From 2-02-FULL-66-14 sp964651335 (GTDB taxonomy: Bacteria > Pseudomonadota > Gammaproteobacteria > Burkholderiales > SG8-39): a stretch of 64,000 nucleotides of DNA. The first letter of the stretch is position 1. Every line of letters starts with the position of its first letter. Below, piece by piece: positions 1-10,320 of the stretch. The stretch covers positions 26,830-90,829 of the forward strand of contig CAZYVT010000007.1 of assembly GCA_964651335.1 (NCBI GenBank), in the 5' to 3' direction. A program made the translations under genes and the position numbers. The notes under the pieces are model-generated. The model was not told the origin of the DNA. It was given only the letters and a program-made list of their open reading frames with translations, and did not search any database.

Positions 1-620
1 GGCAGCGCCGAGGAGGCAAGCAGGTACTCGAGCTTGAGCGGCACCGCGGCGCCGATTCGCTGCTGGCGCTCCCAGCCTTCGAGCCCGGACACGCCCTGGA
101 AGAACGCGACGCTCTGCCCCGAGGTGTATCCGGAGGCGGTCACGCTCACCGCGTACAGCGACCCGGCGTCAATGTTCTGCTGGATGCGGTCAAAGGGCAG
201 GAATTTTTCCAGCATGCCCCGGAGCGGGGCGTTGTCCAGCAGGGAAATCGGATTCTGCCGCGAAATCCAGGAAAGAGCGCCAAGCCAGCGCAATCCCCTG
301 CCCATGATGCTCGCGACGTCGGTGCGGTAGACCAGCTCGCACCGCATGTGCTCCCATACGTCGAGCAGGTTTCCCACTGCCTGCGTGAAATTGTCCGCGA
401 AAACCGCCAGCGCCGCCGCATTGATGGCGCCCGCCGAGGTGCCGCACAGGATCGGAAACGGATTTTTCGTCGGGTTGCCGAGGATGTCGCGCACGGCCTT
501 GAGAACGCCGACCTGGTAAGCGGCACGCGCGCCGCCCCCGGTCAGCACCAGCCCGGCGCGGCCCTGCGCGGGGGTTACCGGAAACGGCGCCGCGGTGTTC
601 GCGGCGGCATCGCTCGCCAT
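1..620 (-). CDS. Patatin-like phospholipase, C-terminus cut by window edge
   Basis: This frame translates from an ATG at 620 to the left edge of the window without a stop, so the C-terminal part is missing. Near residue 28 it carries the glycine-rich oxyanion motif GGGARAAYQ, and near residue 58 the nucleophile elbow GTSAG, both diagnostic of patatin-family serine lipases. The catalytic Asp (DGA/DGG) would lie outside the window. The gene starts 13 nt after the maeB stop on the same strand, so co-transcription is likely. The family hydrolyses acyl esters of (phospho)lipids; the actual substrate is unknown. No signal peptide is visible at the N-terminus. Confidence 0.85.
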   Translation of the reverse strand, partial: MASDAAANTAAPFPVTPAQGRAGLVLTGGGARAAYQVGVLKAVRDILGNPTKNPFPILCGTSAGAINAAALAVFADNFTQAVGNLLDVWEHMRCELVYRTDVASIMGRGLRWLGALSWISRQNPISLLDNAPLRGMLEKFLPFDRIQQNIDAGSLYAVSVTASGYTSGQSVAFFQGVSGLEGWERQQRIGAAVPLKLEYLLASSAL

Positions 621-633
621 GCGGGGGTTCCGG

Positions 634-2928
<2,295 letters not shown>

Positions 2929-2982
2929 CTCCGCTCCTTCCCTCGGATGCAAACCCGCTGCCGCCGTCCGTACGGGGCGTCG

Positions 2983-3010
2983 ATTATAGCAATCCGTGCA
3001 TCCGTATAAT
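2983..3010. promoter_or_regulatory. Divergent promoter with mirrored -10 elements (maeB / aminotransferase)
   Basis: An 8-bp perfect inverted repeat (CGATTATA ... TATAATCG, 2981-2988 and 3005-3012) places a consensus TATAAT on each strand: 2988-2983 for maeB and 3005-3010 for the aminotransferase. No good -35 hexamer is visible for either. The plus-strand -10 is only about 17 nt from the ATG at 3027, which implies a very short leader with no Shine-Dalgarno sequence. Confidence 0.5.
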
Positions 3011-3026
3011 CGTCTGCACGATTGGC

Positions 3027-4190
3027 ATGGTCGAACGCATTCTGACGGCGCGGCGCGTGGCGGAGATCCAGCCTTTCGAGGTGATGGAGGTGATGGCGCG
3101 CGCGCACGCGCTCGAGGCGGCGGGAAAACACGTCGTGCACATGGAAATCGGCGAGCCGGATTTCACCGCACCCGCATCCGTGGTCGAGGCAGCGGTGAAG
3201 GCGTTGCGCGACGGCATCACCAGCTACACGCCGTCGCTCGGCATTGCTCCGCTGCGGGAGACGATCGCTCGCTTCTACGGCGAGCGCTTCGGCGCCCTGG
3301 TCGCGCCGTCGCGCGTCGCAGTCACCGCGGGTGCGTCGGGCGGGCTGCTGCTTGCTCTTGCGCTCTACACCGAGCCCGGCGACGAATTTCTCGTGCCCGA
3401 TCCAGGATATCCCGGTTACCGGCATTTCGTGCGCGCCTTCGAGGGCGTCGCAAAACCGGTTCAGGTCGACGCGGCGACGCAATTCCAGCCGACGCTGGAC
3501 ATGGTGCGCGGGGCGTGGGGACCGCGCACGCGCGGCCTGCTGCTCGGCTCGCCCGCGAACCCCACCGGCACCGTGATCCCGGCGGGCGAGCTGCGCCGGA
3601 TCGCCGAGTACGTGGCGCTGCAAGGCGGCATCCTGATCATGGACGAGATCTACCAGGGGCTGGTGTACGGATCGGAGCCATCGACCGTGATCGGCGCCCC
3701 CGGCGAGATCGTGGTGGTCAGCAGCTTTTCCAAGTACTTCTGCATGACCGGCTGGCGGCTCGGCTGGGTCGTGCTGCCGGAGGAGCGCGTGCGCGAATTC
3801 GAGAAGCTCGCGCAGCACTTCTTCATTTGCCCCGCGACGGTCGCGCAACACGCGGCGCTTGCGGCATTCAGGCCGGAGACCCTCCAGGTCCTCGAAGCGC
3901 GGCGCGCCGAGTTCGCGAGGCGACGTGATTTTCTGCTTCCCGCGATCGAACGCGCCGGGCTCGCCGTGCCCGCGCGGCCGCATGGCGCTTTCTACGTGTA
4001 TGTCGACTGTTCGCGTTACGGGGACGCGAAACACTTTGCACTCTCGCTGCTGGAGCGCGAGGCGGTGGCCGCAACTCCAGGGACGGACTTCGGGCAGAAT
4101 CGGACGCAACGCTTTGTCCGTTTCGCCTATACGCGCGGCATGGCAGACCTCGAGGAGGCCGCCGCGCGGCTGCAGCGCTTCTGCAACTAG
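3027..4190 (+). CDS. PLP-dependent class I/II aminotransferase
   Basis: A 387-residue fold-type I aminotransferase. The NPTG motif is at 178-181, the cofactor-contacting Asp is near 206 (IMDEIY), and the Schiff-base lysine is at about 236 (SSFSKYF), followed by the phosphate-binding Arg of GWRLG. It resembles the aspartate/alanine (AlaT/AspC-like) group that transfers amino groups to 2-oxoglutarate. The amino acid substrate cannot be told from sequence. It diverges from maeB across a 98-bp gap and is followed by a hairpin. The ATG lacks a clear ribosome binding site. Confidence 0.9.
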   Translation: MVERILTARRVAEIQPFEVMEVMARAHALEAAGKHVVHMEIGEPDFTAPASVVEAAVKALRDGITSYTPSLGIAPLRETIARFYGERFGALVAPSRVAVTAGASGGLLLALALYTEPGDEFLVPDPGYPGYRHFVRAFEGVAKPVQVDAATQFQPTLDMVRGAWGPRTRGLLLGSPANPTGTVIPAGELRRIAEYVALQGGILIMDEIYQGLVYGSEPSTVIGAPGEIVVVSSFSKYFCMTGWRLGWVVLPEERVREFEKLAQHFFICPATVAQHAALAAFRPETLQVLEARRAEFARRRDFLLPAIERAGLAVPARPHGAFYVYVDCSRYGDAKHFALSLLEREAVAATPGTDFGQNRTQRFVRFAYTRGMADLEEAAARLQRFCN

Positions 4191-4240
4191 AAACCCGCGG
4201 ATTGTCCGGAACGTTTGCGGTGCGCTGGGCCGGGCACGGT

Positions 4241-4266
4241 CACGCCGCTGCGCGGCGTGGTTCTTT
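4241..4266 (+). terminator. Hairpin terminator after the aminotransferase
   Basis: Stem CACGCCG / CGGCGTG with loop CTGCG, followed by GTTCTTT. It lies between two convergent genes and slightly overlaps the stop of the opposite transglycosylase gene. Confidence 0.45.
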
Positions 4267-4963
4267 AGGTCGCAGCGCGCCGTGCGCGCGCGATCATCTG
4301 CCCCAGGCGGGCACGCTCCGCTAGAACCTTGCCCGAGTACTGCGAGGTGGGTTCGTCGAAGGCGCCGGCGTACATCTGGAGCGCGGTGTCGGTCTCGCCG
4401 AAGCGCCGCAGGTACTGACGCAGAATCTGCGTACCGATCCGGATATTGATCTCCGGGTCGAGCAGTGCCGTTTCCCCCCCGTGCTCGAACAGTTTGTCCT
4501 GATGATACTTCGGCACCACCTGCATCAGGCCTTTCGCGCCCAGGATGCTCTGGGCGACGGGGTTGAACTTGGATTCGACCGCCACCACCGCAAGGATCAG
4601 CAACGGATCGACCCGATGCTCGGCGCCCGCCCGGTACGCGCTGGAGACAACCGTCGCGATCGCCTCCTCGGCCACGCGATAGCGCCTGGAAATGAACTCC
4701 GCGACTGCGCGCTGCTCGCGGTCGCTCTCCCCTGCCGCAGGCCGGATCGGATCGGCACTGCCACTCCGGACGGTCGGATCGTCCGCAATGTCCGGCGCCA
4801 CGGATACCGCACCCCGCTGCAACAGGGTCTCCCGCGTGCCGGGGGCGGCGACCGCCAGCAGGGTCGCCAAGCCCACCAGGGCAAGCAACCCGCGCGCAAG
4901 CGAAAACACGCGCAGCGCCGCCGAGAATCTCGCGAATCGGACTGAACTGTACGGTGCTTCCAT
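4265..4963 (-). CDS. Lytic transglycosylase (SLT domain), exported
   Basis: A 232-residue protein with a hydrophobic signal/anchor segment at about residues 19-40 and a C-terminal SLT domain. The catalytic Glu is in VAVESKFNP, followed by the typical GAKGLMQVVP and later the INIRIGTQIL segment. It cleaves the MurNAc-GlcNAc bond of peptidoglycan in the periplasm, forming anhydro-muropeptides. The ATG at 4963 is preceded by GGAGG at ideal spacing, so I prefer it over the in-frame ATG ten codons upstream. It stands alone; an AmpD amidase that acts on its products is encoded about 2 kb away. Confidence 0.88.
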   Translation of the reverse strand: MEAPYSSVRFARFSAALRVFSLARGLLALVGLATLLAVAAPGTRETLLQRGAVSVAPDIADDPTVRSGSADPIRPAAGESDREQRAVAEFISRRYRVAEEAIATVVSSAYRAGAEHRVDPLLILAVVAVESKFNPVAQSILGAKGLMQVVPKYHQDKLFEHGGETALLDPEINIRIGTQILRQYLRRFGETDTALQMYAGAFDEPTSQYSGKVLAERARLGQMIARARRAAT

Positions 4964-5474
4964 TTCGCACCTCCGCAAATCTGGCGCCGCCACTTGCGTC
5001 CACCGGCGCGTGCCTGTCCCTTTACCTTTAGAAAGACAGTGGGCACGGTGGTCCTGGGTTCAGGCCCTGCGAGTCTGCGACCCGGGCCTGGTGTGCGCCG
5101 TACCAGGAAAATGAATCCGCCCCCGGCCGGCACGTCAAATGCTGAAGTCTCAGCACCTGTTATTGCGACGCAATCATTTAATTTTATTACATATTCGGCA
5201 TATTTGTCAAATGCTTCCGAAAAACTTGGTGAGGCATGTTTGCGCATCGCGTCAAGCCAGTGTACGACCTCGCGGCAGCATATCGGGCAACCCCGTGAGG
5301 ACGCTACAATACGTCCCGTGGTTGAGACTCTCTCGACTCGTCGGATGAGTTGACAGAAGCCGCGGACCACCCCGAGTCAACCAGTGCGAGCTGATTGACC
5401 AGGGTGATCCGCTGAGCTTCAAAGGGCCCGGCGAGGGGCATTCGCCCCTCGCCCCATTCCCGATCGGTTCCCGG
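4964..5474. other. Non-coding interval between the transglycosylase and histone-like genes
   Basis: I find no convincing gene in these 511 bases. The stretch 5160-5220 is markedly AT-rich and probably holds the transglycosylase promoter. A TACAAT at 5305-5310 could be a plus-strand -10, which with the hairpin at 5430-5453 would bracket a possible small RNA of about 140 nt, but no -35 is visible. The hairpin itself is listed separately. Confidence 0.4.
5430..5453 (-). terminator. Stable hairpin downstream of the histone-like gene
   Basis: A perfect 10-bp stem GGCGAGGGGC / GCCCCTCGCC with a 4-nt loop, 22 nt beyond the stop of the lysine-rich gene. There is no U-run, only GGGCCCTTT on the minus-strand side, so it may be a weak terminator or an mRNA-stabilising end. 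Confidence 0.45.
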
Positions 5475-5783
5475 TTACGGCCGGGATCCGGTTGGAAACG
5501 GCCATGCGGCCGCTGGATTCAGCGCGGTTCTCGCGCCGGGGGTCGCAGCGGTAGACGGCGGAGATACTGGAATCGCCGTCACGGGTGCCACAGGGCTGGC
5601 CTCAGATTTTGCGGGCTTTGCGGACGCCTTTTTCTTCTTCTTGGCTGGCTTCTTTTTCTTGGCGGCCTTTTTCCTGCCCGTTGCCTTTTTGGCTACCTTC
5701 TTCTTCGAGGATTTCTTCTTCTTAGATGCTTTCTTCTTCTTCTTTTTCTTTGCGGTTTTCTTGCCTTTTTTCTTCGTTGCCAT
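5475..5783 (-). CDS. Lysine-rich histone H1-like / AlgP-like DNA-binding protein
   Basis: A 102-residue protein. The first ~60 residues are almost entirely Lys, Ala and Ser in short KKK-A repeats. The tail of ~40 residues is rich in Pro, Ala and Thr. Such proteins are known in many betaproteobacteria as histone H1-like or AlgP-like nucleoid proteins that bind DNA through charge rather than a fold. AGGAGA precedes the ATG at good spacing. From memory, a gene of this type often follows nrdAB in betaproteobacteria, which fits the nrdAB scar found just upstream. Confidence 0.75.
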   Translation of the reverse strand: MATKKKGKKTAKKKKKKKASKKKKSSKKKVAKKATGRKKAAKKKKPAKKKKKASAKPAKSEASPVAPVTAIPVSPPSTAATPGARTALNPAAAWPFPTGSRP

Positions 5784-5896
5784 AGCGATCTCCTATTGAG
5801 AGTTGCACAAGAAAGCCCGGCCCTGTCGGACCGGACTATTCAACCGCCCGCGGGGGTGAACTCCCGCGAACGGATTGAATTCTTCAGAATCGCGCA

Positions 5897-6145
5897 TCAG
5901 CCACCGCTTTTCGCGAGCAGATCCTGATAAAGGATGTCCGGGTCGAGCCGGATGCCGCCCTCCCAGGTCACTGTCGCCGTCGCCGGGTCGACGCGCACCT
6001 TCTCGAATTCGCGCACGTCGCGCCAGAGCTTGAAGGCGCCGATTTCGAGCAGATTGCCGAGGAACACGCTGCCCTCCAGGCCGTCGTCGAACCGGATCCA
6101 CAGCCTGTAGTCCTCTTCAGCCTTGCATGCGGTCACTCTGTGCAT
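5897..6145 (-). CDS. DUF2442 domain-containing protein
   Basis: An 82-residue protein with the DUF2442 pattern: an N-terminal strand ending in WIRFDDGLEG, then SVFLGNLL and a final GGIRLDPDILY. In many genomes DUF2442 proteins pair with a DUF4160 protein as a putative toxin-antitoxin module, but no DUF4160 gene is present here. The ATG at 6145 has GGAG upstream; a GTG at 6172 is a longer alternative. It lies 31 nt after the nrdA'-'nrdB scar ORF on the same strand, so the old nrd promoter may now drive it. Confidence 0.7.
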   Translation of the reverse strand: MHRVTACKAEEDYRLWIRFDDGLEGSVFLGNLLEIGAFKLWRDVREFEKVRVDPATATVTWEGGIRLDPDILYQDLLAKSGG

Positions 6146-6176
6146 ATTCGATTCTCCGGGCAAGATTGGCACCGAC

Positions 6177-6344
6177 TCAGTCCCAGCTCAGCGCGCCTCC
6201 GGTCTGATACTCGATCACCCGGGTCTCGAAGAAATTCCGTTTGATTTTGTAGTCGGCGTATCGGCCGCGTGGCGCGGCGTGGCGCTCAGGGACAGTGACG
6301 CTCAACGCCGCGTCATTCGTCACACTGTCCTGAGCAATCTGCAT
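6177..6344 (-). pseudogene. Deletion scar of nrdAB: NrdA start fused in frame to NrdB end
   Basis: A 55-codon ORF starting with ATG at 6344 behind GGGGAG. The last ~20 residues (NFFETRV ... GGALSWD) match the conserved C-terminal tail of betaproteobacterial class Ia ribonucleotide reductase small subunit NrdB, which docks into NrdA. The first ~34 residues (MQIAQDS ... RYADYKI) look like the variable N-terminus of NrdA running into the start of its ATP-cone (YKI-xRRNG), broken off there. The junction is in frame near 6240-6250. About 3.5 kb of nrdA and nrdB would be missing. A matching promoter with NrdR boxes is intact upstream. The peptide cannot have reductase activity. The C-terminal match is firm; the NrdA part is inferred. 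Confidence 0.72.
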
Positions 6345-6406
6345 GCCTTCGTCTCCCCGCCCCTGTTCCCCCGCCGCGGCGCCTCCTCGGGCCGCCTCGA
6401 CAGGAA

Positions 6407-6453
6407 CCACTATATATAGTACCAAGATGTCACTTCGAAACTAAGTCTAGTAC
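6407..6453 (-). promoter_or_regulatory. Two NrdR-box-like palindromes 31 bp apart
   Basis: Box 1, 6407-6422, reads ccactatatatagtac and contains a perfect 12-bp palindrome. It fits the NrdR consensus acaCwAtATaTwGtgt at 13 of 16 positions. Box 2, 6438-6453, reads aaactaagtctagtac and fits more loosely. Their centres are 31 bp apart, three helical turns, the spacing typical for tandem NrdR boxes in front of nrd operons. Both lie just downstream of the -10 element, as expected for repression. Confidence 0.75.
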
Positions 6454-6457
6454 GCGC

Positions 6458-6486
6458 AATGTACCCGCGGGGAAAACATTTTGCAA
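6458..6486 (-). promoter_or_regulatory. Sigma70-type promoter of the former nrdAB operon
   Basis: On the minus strand TTGCAA (6486-6481) is followed after 17 nt by TACATT (6463-6458). Transcription would begin at about the first NrdR-like box and read into the 55-codon scar ORF and then the DUF2442 gene. Confidence 0.6.
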
Positions 6487-6546
6487 GCGGCCGCGCACGG
6501 CCGGGAACCACGCAGCGAATCGCGGCAGGCGGGAAACGCGCGTCGG

Positions 6547-7092
6547 TCAGCCCGTCGCGAGGGCGGCGAACAGACGCGGCCATTCAAACAGGCCGCCGGG
6601 ATCGGTCTTGCGCCCCGGCGCGACGTCGCTGTGCGCCGCGACCTCGCGCAGCGGCAGCGCTACGCGCAACGCGCGCACCAGGGCGGAGAGCTGCGAGTAC
6701 TGCGCGTCGGCGAATCTGCGGTCTCCGGTTCCCTCGAGCTCGACTCCGACCGAAAAGTCGTTGCAACGATGGCGAGCGCGCCAGCAGGAGGCGCCGGCAT
6801 GCCAGGCGCGTCGATGCACCGGCACGAACTGGATGAGCTCACCGCCGCGCCGCACAAGAAAGTGCGCCGATACGCGCAAGGAGCGCAGGTCGCCAAAGGC
6901 GTGGTGTGCCGTCGGATCGAGCCGGTTCGTGAACAACCGCTCGATCGCGTCGCCGCCGAACTCGCCTGGCGGCAGGCTGATCGCGTGGAGCACCAGAAGT
7001 GTCACCACCGCGCCGGGCGGACGGTCATCAAGGTTCGGCGATGCGACCTGCCTGGCGCAGGCGTGAAGGCCATCCAGACCGATCAACGTCAA
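6547..7092 (-). CDS. ampD: 1,6-anhydro-N-acetylmuramyl-L-alanine amidase AmpD
   Basis: A 181-residue cytoplasmic zinc amidase of the Amidase_2 family. Zinc ligands are visible as H36 in VLHAIS, a His in RAWHAG, and the C-terminal HSDVAPGRKTDPG block with the catalytic Lys and Asp ligand. It cleaves the peptide from recycled anhydro-MurNAc. The ATG overlaps the pilR stop by 4 nt (ATGA), so it is translationally coupled to pilR; pilS-pilR-ampD is a usual betaproteobacterial arrangement. The region upstream of the nrdAB scar begins just after its stop. Confidence 0.92.
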   Translation of the reverse strand: MTLIGLDGLHACARQVASPNLDDRPPGAVVTLLVLHAISLPPGEFGGDAIERLFTNRLDPTAHHAFGDLRSLRVSAHFLVRRGGELIQFVPVHRRAWHAGASCWRARHRCNDFSVGVELEGTGDRRFADAQYSQLSALVRALRVALPLREVAAHSDVAPGRKTDPGGLFEWPRLFAALATG

Positions 7093-8459
7093 GCGCCGGG
7101 TCCGCCGGATCCGGGCTCCCGGATGCCGAGGCGCTGCATGCGGTAGCGGAGCGCCCGAAACGTGATCCCGAGGATTTTTGCCGCCGCGGTACGGTTGAAG
7201 CCGGTCTTCGTCAGCGCATCCAGGATGGCCTTGCGTTCGACGCCGTCTATGAATTCCGGCAGTGATTCGCCTGGCTCCCGTCCCGCCTCGAGCAGTGGAC
7301 CGAGGTTCAGATCCTCGGCCCCGATCTCGTCGCTGTTAGACAGGGCGAGCGCCCGTTCAAGAATATTCTCCAGTTCCCGGATGTTGCCGGGAAACCCGTA
7401 CCGCATCAGCTCGTCCACGGCGTCGCCGCCGAGCCGCGCCGCGCGCCGGTCGTTGAGCTGCGCCACCCGCGCGACGATTGCCGAGGCGATCAGCGGGATG
7501 TCCTCGCGGCACTCCCGGAGCGGCGGCATCTTCAGTTCGATGACGTTCAGGCGGTAGAACAGGTCCTGGCGGAACCGGCCGGCCGTGACCAGGGCCGCGA
7601 GGTTCTGGTGCGTCGCACAGATGATCCGCACATCGACCGGCTCCTCCTGCGTGGCGCCGACCTTGCGGACCCGCTTTTCCTGGATCGCGCGCAGCAGCTT
7701 CACCTGCATGGGCAGCGGCAGCTCGGCAACCTCGTCGAGAAACAGAGTTCCACCATTGGCCGCCTGGAAGAACCCGTCGCGGTCGCGCTCCGCACCGGTA
7801 AACGCACCCCTGCGGTAGCCGAAAAACTCGCTTTCCATCAGCTGTTCCGGAATCGCGCCGCAGTTGACCGGCACGAAGGGCCGGTCGCGGCGCGCGCCGT
7901 GCGTATGAATCAGGCGCGCCGCAAGCTCCTTGCCGCTGCCCGACTCGCCCGAGATGTAGACCGGCGCCTGGGTGCGCGCGAGCTTGGCGACGGTTTCGCG
8001 CACGGTCCTGAGCGGCGCGCTCTCGCCGAGAAGCGGCTGCGCGCCGCTCGCGGCATCGGCGCGCTCGGGAAGCGAAAGCGCCGATTTGACCAGCACGCGC
8101 AGCTGGTCGAGTCCGATCGGCTTGGACACATAGTCGAACGCGCCCGCCTTCAGCGCCGCGACCGCGTTCTCCGTGCTGCCATATGCGGTGATCACCGCGA
8201 CCGGCAGATCGTGCCCCAGACCGGCGATGTGGCGAACCAGCTCGAGTCCCTCGCCGTCCGGCAGGCGCATGTCGGTGAGACAGAGGTCGAACTGCGCGTC
8301 TTTCAGCCGTTCCCGGGCCTCGCCGACCGTGCTCGCGGTATCGACCGCGAGGCCCATCTTGACCAGCGTGAGCTCGAGCAGCTCGCGAATGTCGGGCTCG
8401 TCGTCGACGACCAGAACACGGCCCGAGCGCGCCACCGCGGTTCGCTCGCCGCGCTTCAC
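7089..8459 (-). CDS. pilR: Sigma54-dependent response regulator (PilR type)
   Basis: An NtrC-family regulator of 456 residues: receiver domain with phospho-acceptor Asp in CLTDMRLPDG; AAA+ domain with Walker A GESGSGKE, the sigma54-contact loop GAFTGA and Walker B GGTLFLDE; and a C-terminal Fis-type helix-turn-helix (NRTAAAKILGI). I chose a GTG at 8459 that overlaps the pilS stop (GTGA) and gives VKRGERTAVARSGRVLVVDDE; upstream in-frame codons fall inside pilS. PilR normally activates pilin transcription at a sigma54 promoter in response to PilS. No pilA gene is in the window. Confidence 0.9.
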   Translation of the reverse strand: MKRGERTAVARSGRVLVVDDEPDIRELLELTLVKMGLAVDTASTVGEARERLKDAQFDLCLTDMRLPDGEGLELVRHIAGLGHDLPVAVITAYGSTENAVAALKAGAFDYVSKPIGLDQLRVLVKSALSLPERADAASGAQPLLGESAPLRTVRETVAKLARTQAPVYISGESGSGKELAARLIHTHGARRDRPFVPVNCGAIPEQLMESEFFGYRRGAFTGAERDRDGFFQAANGGTLFLDEVAELPLPMQVKLLRAIQEKRVRKVGATQEEPVDVRIICATHQNLAALVTAGRFRQDLFYRLNVIELKMPPLRECREDIPLIASAIVARVAQLNDRRAARLGGDAVDELMRYGFPGNIRELENILERALALSNSDEIGAEDLNLGPLLEAGREPGESLPEFIDGVERKAILDALTKTGFNRTAAAKILGITFRALRYRMQRLGIREPGSGGPGA

Positions 8460-10048
8460 GTTCGCGTCTCGCGGCACAGCATCCTGAAATGCGCTCCCTT
8501 CATGTCGTTCACGTACTCGAGCGCGGCGCGATTGGCAGCGCACAGTTCGCGTGCGAGATAAAGCCCGAGCCCCGTTCCCTTGCTCTCGGTGGTGAAAAAG
8601 GGCTCGAACAGCTGCGCCTGATCTTCCAGCGCGACACCCGGGCCGTTGTCAACAACGTTCAATTCTACTTGACGGGCAAGCGCTCGAAGCTCGATCCGCA
8701 CGCTGCGCGGTTCCGTCCTGGCGTAACGCACCGCGTTTCGCAGCAGGTTCCAGAGCACCTGGCGCAGGTGCTCGCGGTCGAACTCGACCGCGGCCTCGCG
8801 CGCGGCCGTAAGCGCAAAACGGTCGCTCGGCACGGATTCGTTGGCCGCGAAGTCCTCCAGGAATCCCGGCAGCCAGGCCTTGAGATCGATCCGCTCGGCG
8901 GCGATCCGGTCGCGGCGGTTGAGCTGCATGATGTCCGACACGAGGCGGTCCAGCCGCCGCGTGTTGTCGCGGATGATCTGCGTCAGGCGTTCGCGATCAT
9001 GCTCGCCCCTGTCCTCCTCGAGGAGATCAACCGAATGACTGATCGCCGACAGCGGATTGCGGATCTCGTGCGCGATGTTCGCCGTCAGCCGGCCGAGTGC
9101 CGCGAGCTTGAGCTGCCGGGCCTGCTCGCGCGAGCGCGAGACGTCCTCGACGAACAGCACGGTGAACTCTTCCCCCGCGCCGGCCTCGACGAGCCGCACG
9201 CGCAGTTCCCGGCCGTGCACGTCGACGTCGGCGGGCGGGCTCCAGACTCGCTTTTCGCGCCAGGCGCGCCAGGTCTCGCCGAACGCCGGTACCAGCCGGG
9301 CGAGTTCCGTTCCGACCAGCGCCTCGACGTCAAGCAGGCGCTGCGCCTGGGGGTTGTGCTGCGTTACTCGCCCCTCGCGGTCCAGTACCAGCACGCCGTC
9401 CTGCATGTCGGTGATCACCAGTTGGTTGACCCGCATTTGATTCTCGAGCTCCTGGCCGCGCTGGCGCGCCAAGAGCTCGCTCGCGGAAACCCGCTGCGCC
9501 AGCCAGCTGGTGACGCCGGCGCTGGCAAAGCAGCCGATCGCCAGCAGCCCCGGCTGCAGGTAGTTCGCTTCGGGCGCGTCGAACGCGAGCACCCAGTAGC
9601 CTTGCTCGAGCAGCAGTGCGATTGCGGCGAGCGCTGCATACAACAGCGAAAGCCGCCGCGGCGCGACCAGCGCCGCGCCAATGAGCGAAATCAGCAGCAT
9701 GATGCCCAGGCCGCTGCGGATCCCGCCGCTCGCATACATGAGCAGAACGATGGCGACGACATCGGTAAAGGCGTGCACCGACAGCTGCAGATTGAATCGG
9801 TCGTGCCACCCGCGCAGCAGCCAGTGAAACGCCACGCCGAAGGCGAGGTAGGCGCCGCAAACGCCCCGAAAAACATCGATCCGGTGCGAGCCCAGGTTGA
9901 ACGTGTCGCCGTACATCGCCGACGCCCCGAGGAACAGCGTCGCGATTCCGATGCGGTACAGGTTGAAATACCGCAGCGAGATCCAGAACGATTCCGGCTT
10001 GCCCGGATCGCTTCCGAACAGGCCCGAGTAGCGCGGCGGTGCGTCCAT
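8456..10048 (-). CDS. pilS: Sensor histidine kinase (PilS type)
   Basis: A 530-residue membrane kinase. About six transmembrane segments fill residues 25-200, followed by a PAS domain (MQDGVLVLDREGRV), a HisKA domain with the phospho-acceptor His in NIAHEIRNPL, and an HATPase domain with N, G1 (DNGPG) and G2 (GTGLGLYLA) boxes. The multi-TM plus PAS layout and the adjacent pilR identify it as PilS. The start ATG at 10048 overlaps the stop of the upstream small gene (TGATG). A longer open frame upstream is only an overlap with that gene. Confidence 0.9.
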   Translation of the reverse strand: MDAPPRYSGLFGSDPGKPESFWISLRYFNLYRIGIATLFLGASAMYGDTFNLGSHRIDVFRGVCGAYLAFGVAFHWLLRGWHDRFNLQLSVHAFTDVVAIVLLMYASGGIRSGLGIMLLISLIGAALVAPRRLSLLYAALAAIALLLEQGYWVLAFDAPEANYLQPGLLAIGCFASAGVTSWLAQRVSASELLARQRGQELENQMRVNQLVITDMQDGVLVLDREGRVTQHNPQAQRLLDVEALVGTELARLVPAFGETWRAWREKRVWSPPADVDVHGRELRVRLVEAGAGEEFTVLFVEDVSRSREQARQLKLAALGRLTANIAHEIRNPLSAISHSVDLLEEDRGEHDRERLTQIIRDNTRRLDRLVSDIMQLNRRDRIAAERIDLKAWLPGFLEDFAANESVPSDRFALTAAREAAVEFDREHLRQVLWNLLRNAVRYARTEPRSVRIELRALARQVELNVVDNGPGVALEDQAQLFEPFFTTESKGTGLGLYLARELCAANRAALEYVNDMKGAHFRMLCRETRT

Positions 10049-10281
10049 CAGTCGTCCCGCGGCCCGAGTCGCCCGTGCTCTTCGCTGCAATACTGGCGTC
10101 CGTCCGCGTCGCGCGACTCCGAGCGCGGCAGATGCACGCCGCAGTGCGCGCAACGCACCAGCTCTCCGCGCGCAGGCCCCGGTGGCGAGCCCTCGCCACG
10201 CCTCGAACGGCCGGCGAGCGCGCTGCGCACGAGCCAGATCAGGATGAACAGCGCAACGACGAGCAGGATGAAGCGGCCCAT
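10048..10281 (-). CDS. PP0621-type small membrane protein with zinc-ribbon-like Cys motif
   Basis: A 77-residue protein with an N-terminal transmembrane helix (residues 4-22) and a cytoplasmic tail with CAHCGVHLP and a later YCSEEH, a likely zinc site. This matches the PP0621 family usually found directly upstream of pilS in beta- and gammaproteobacteria. Its function is unknown. Its stop overlaps the pilS start. Confidence 0.82.
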   Translation of the reverse strand: MGRFILLVVALFILIWLVRSALAGRSRRGEGSPPGPARGELVRCAHCGVHLPRSESRDADGRQYCSEEHGRLGPRDD

Positions 10282-10320
10282 GGCTCAATTATGACGGGCC
10301 TACCGCAACATTGGGGGGAT

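Noticed and set aside
4597..5370. Minus-strand frame covering the gap upstream of the transglycosylase
   Set aside because: Overlaps the transglycosylase gene in another frame, has no recognisable domain and no ribosome binding site; the gap is better read as regulatory DNA.
5305..5453. Possible small RNA (TACAAT box to hairpin), considered as 6S RNA
   Set aside because: No -35, no closing pairing between the ends and no U-run; not enough to call an RNA gene.
6177..6425. Longer version of the scar ORF starting at 6425
   Set aside because: The first 27 codons translate the NrdR palindrome and leader; the ATG at 6344 with GGGGAG is the sensible start.
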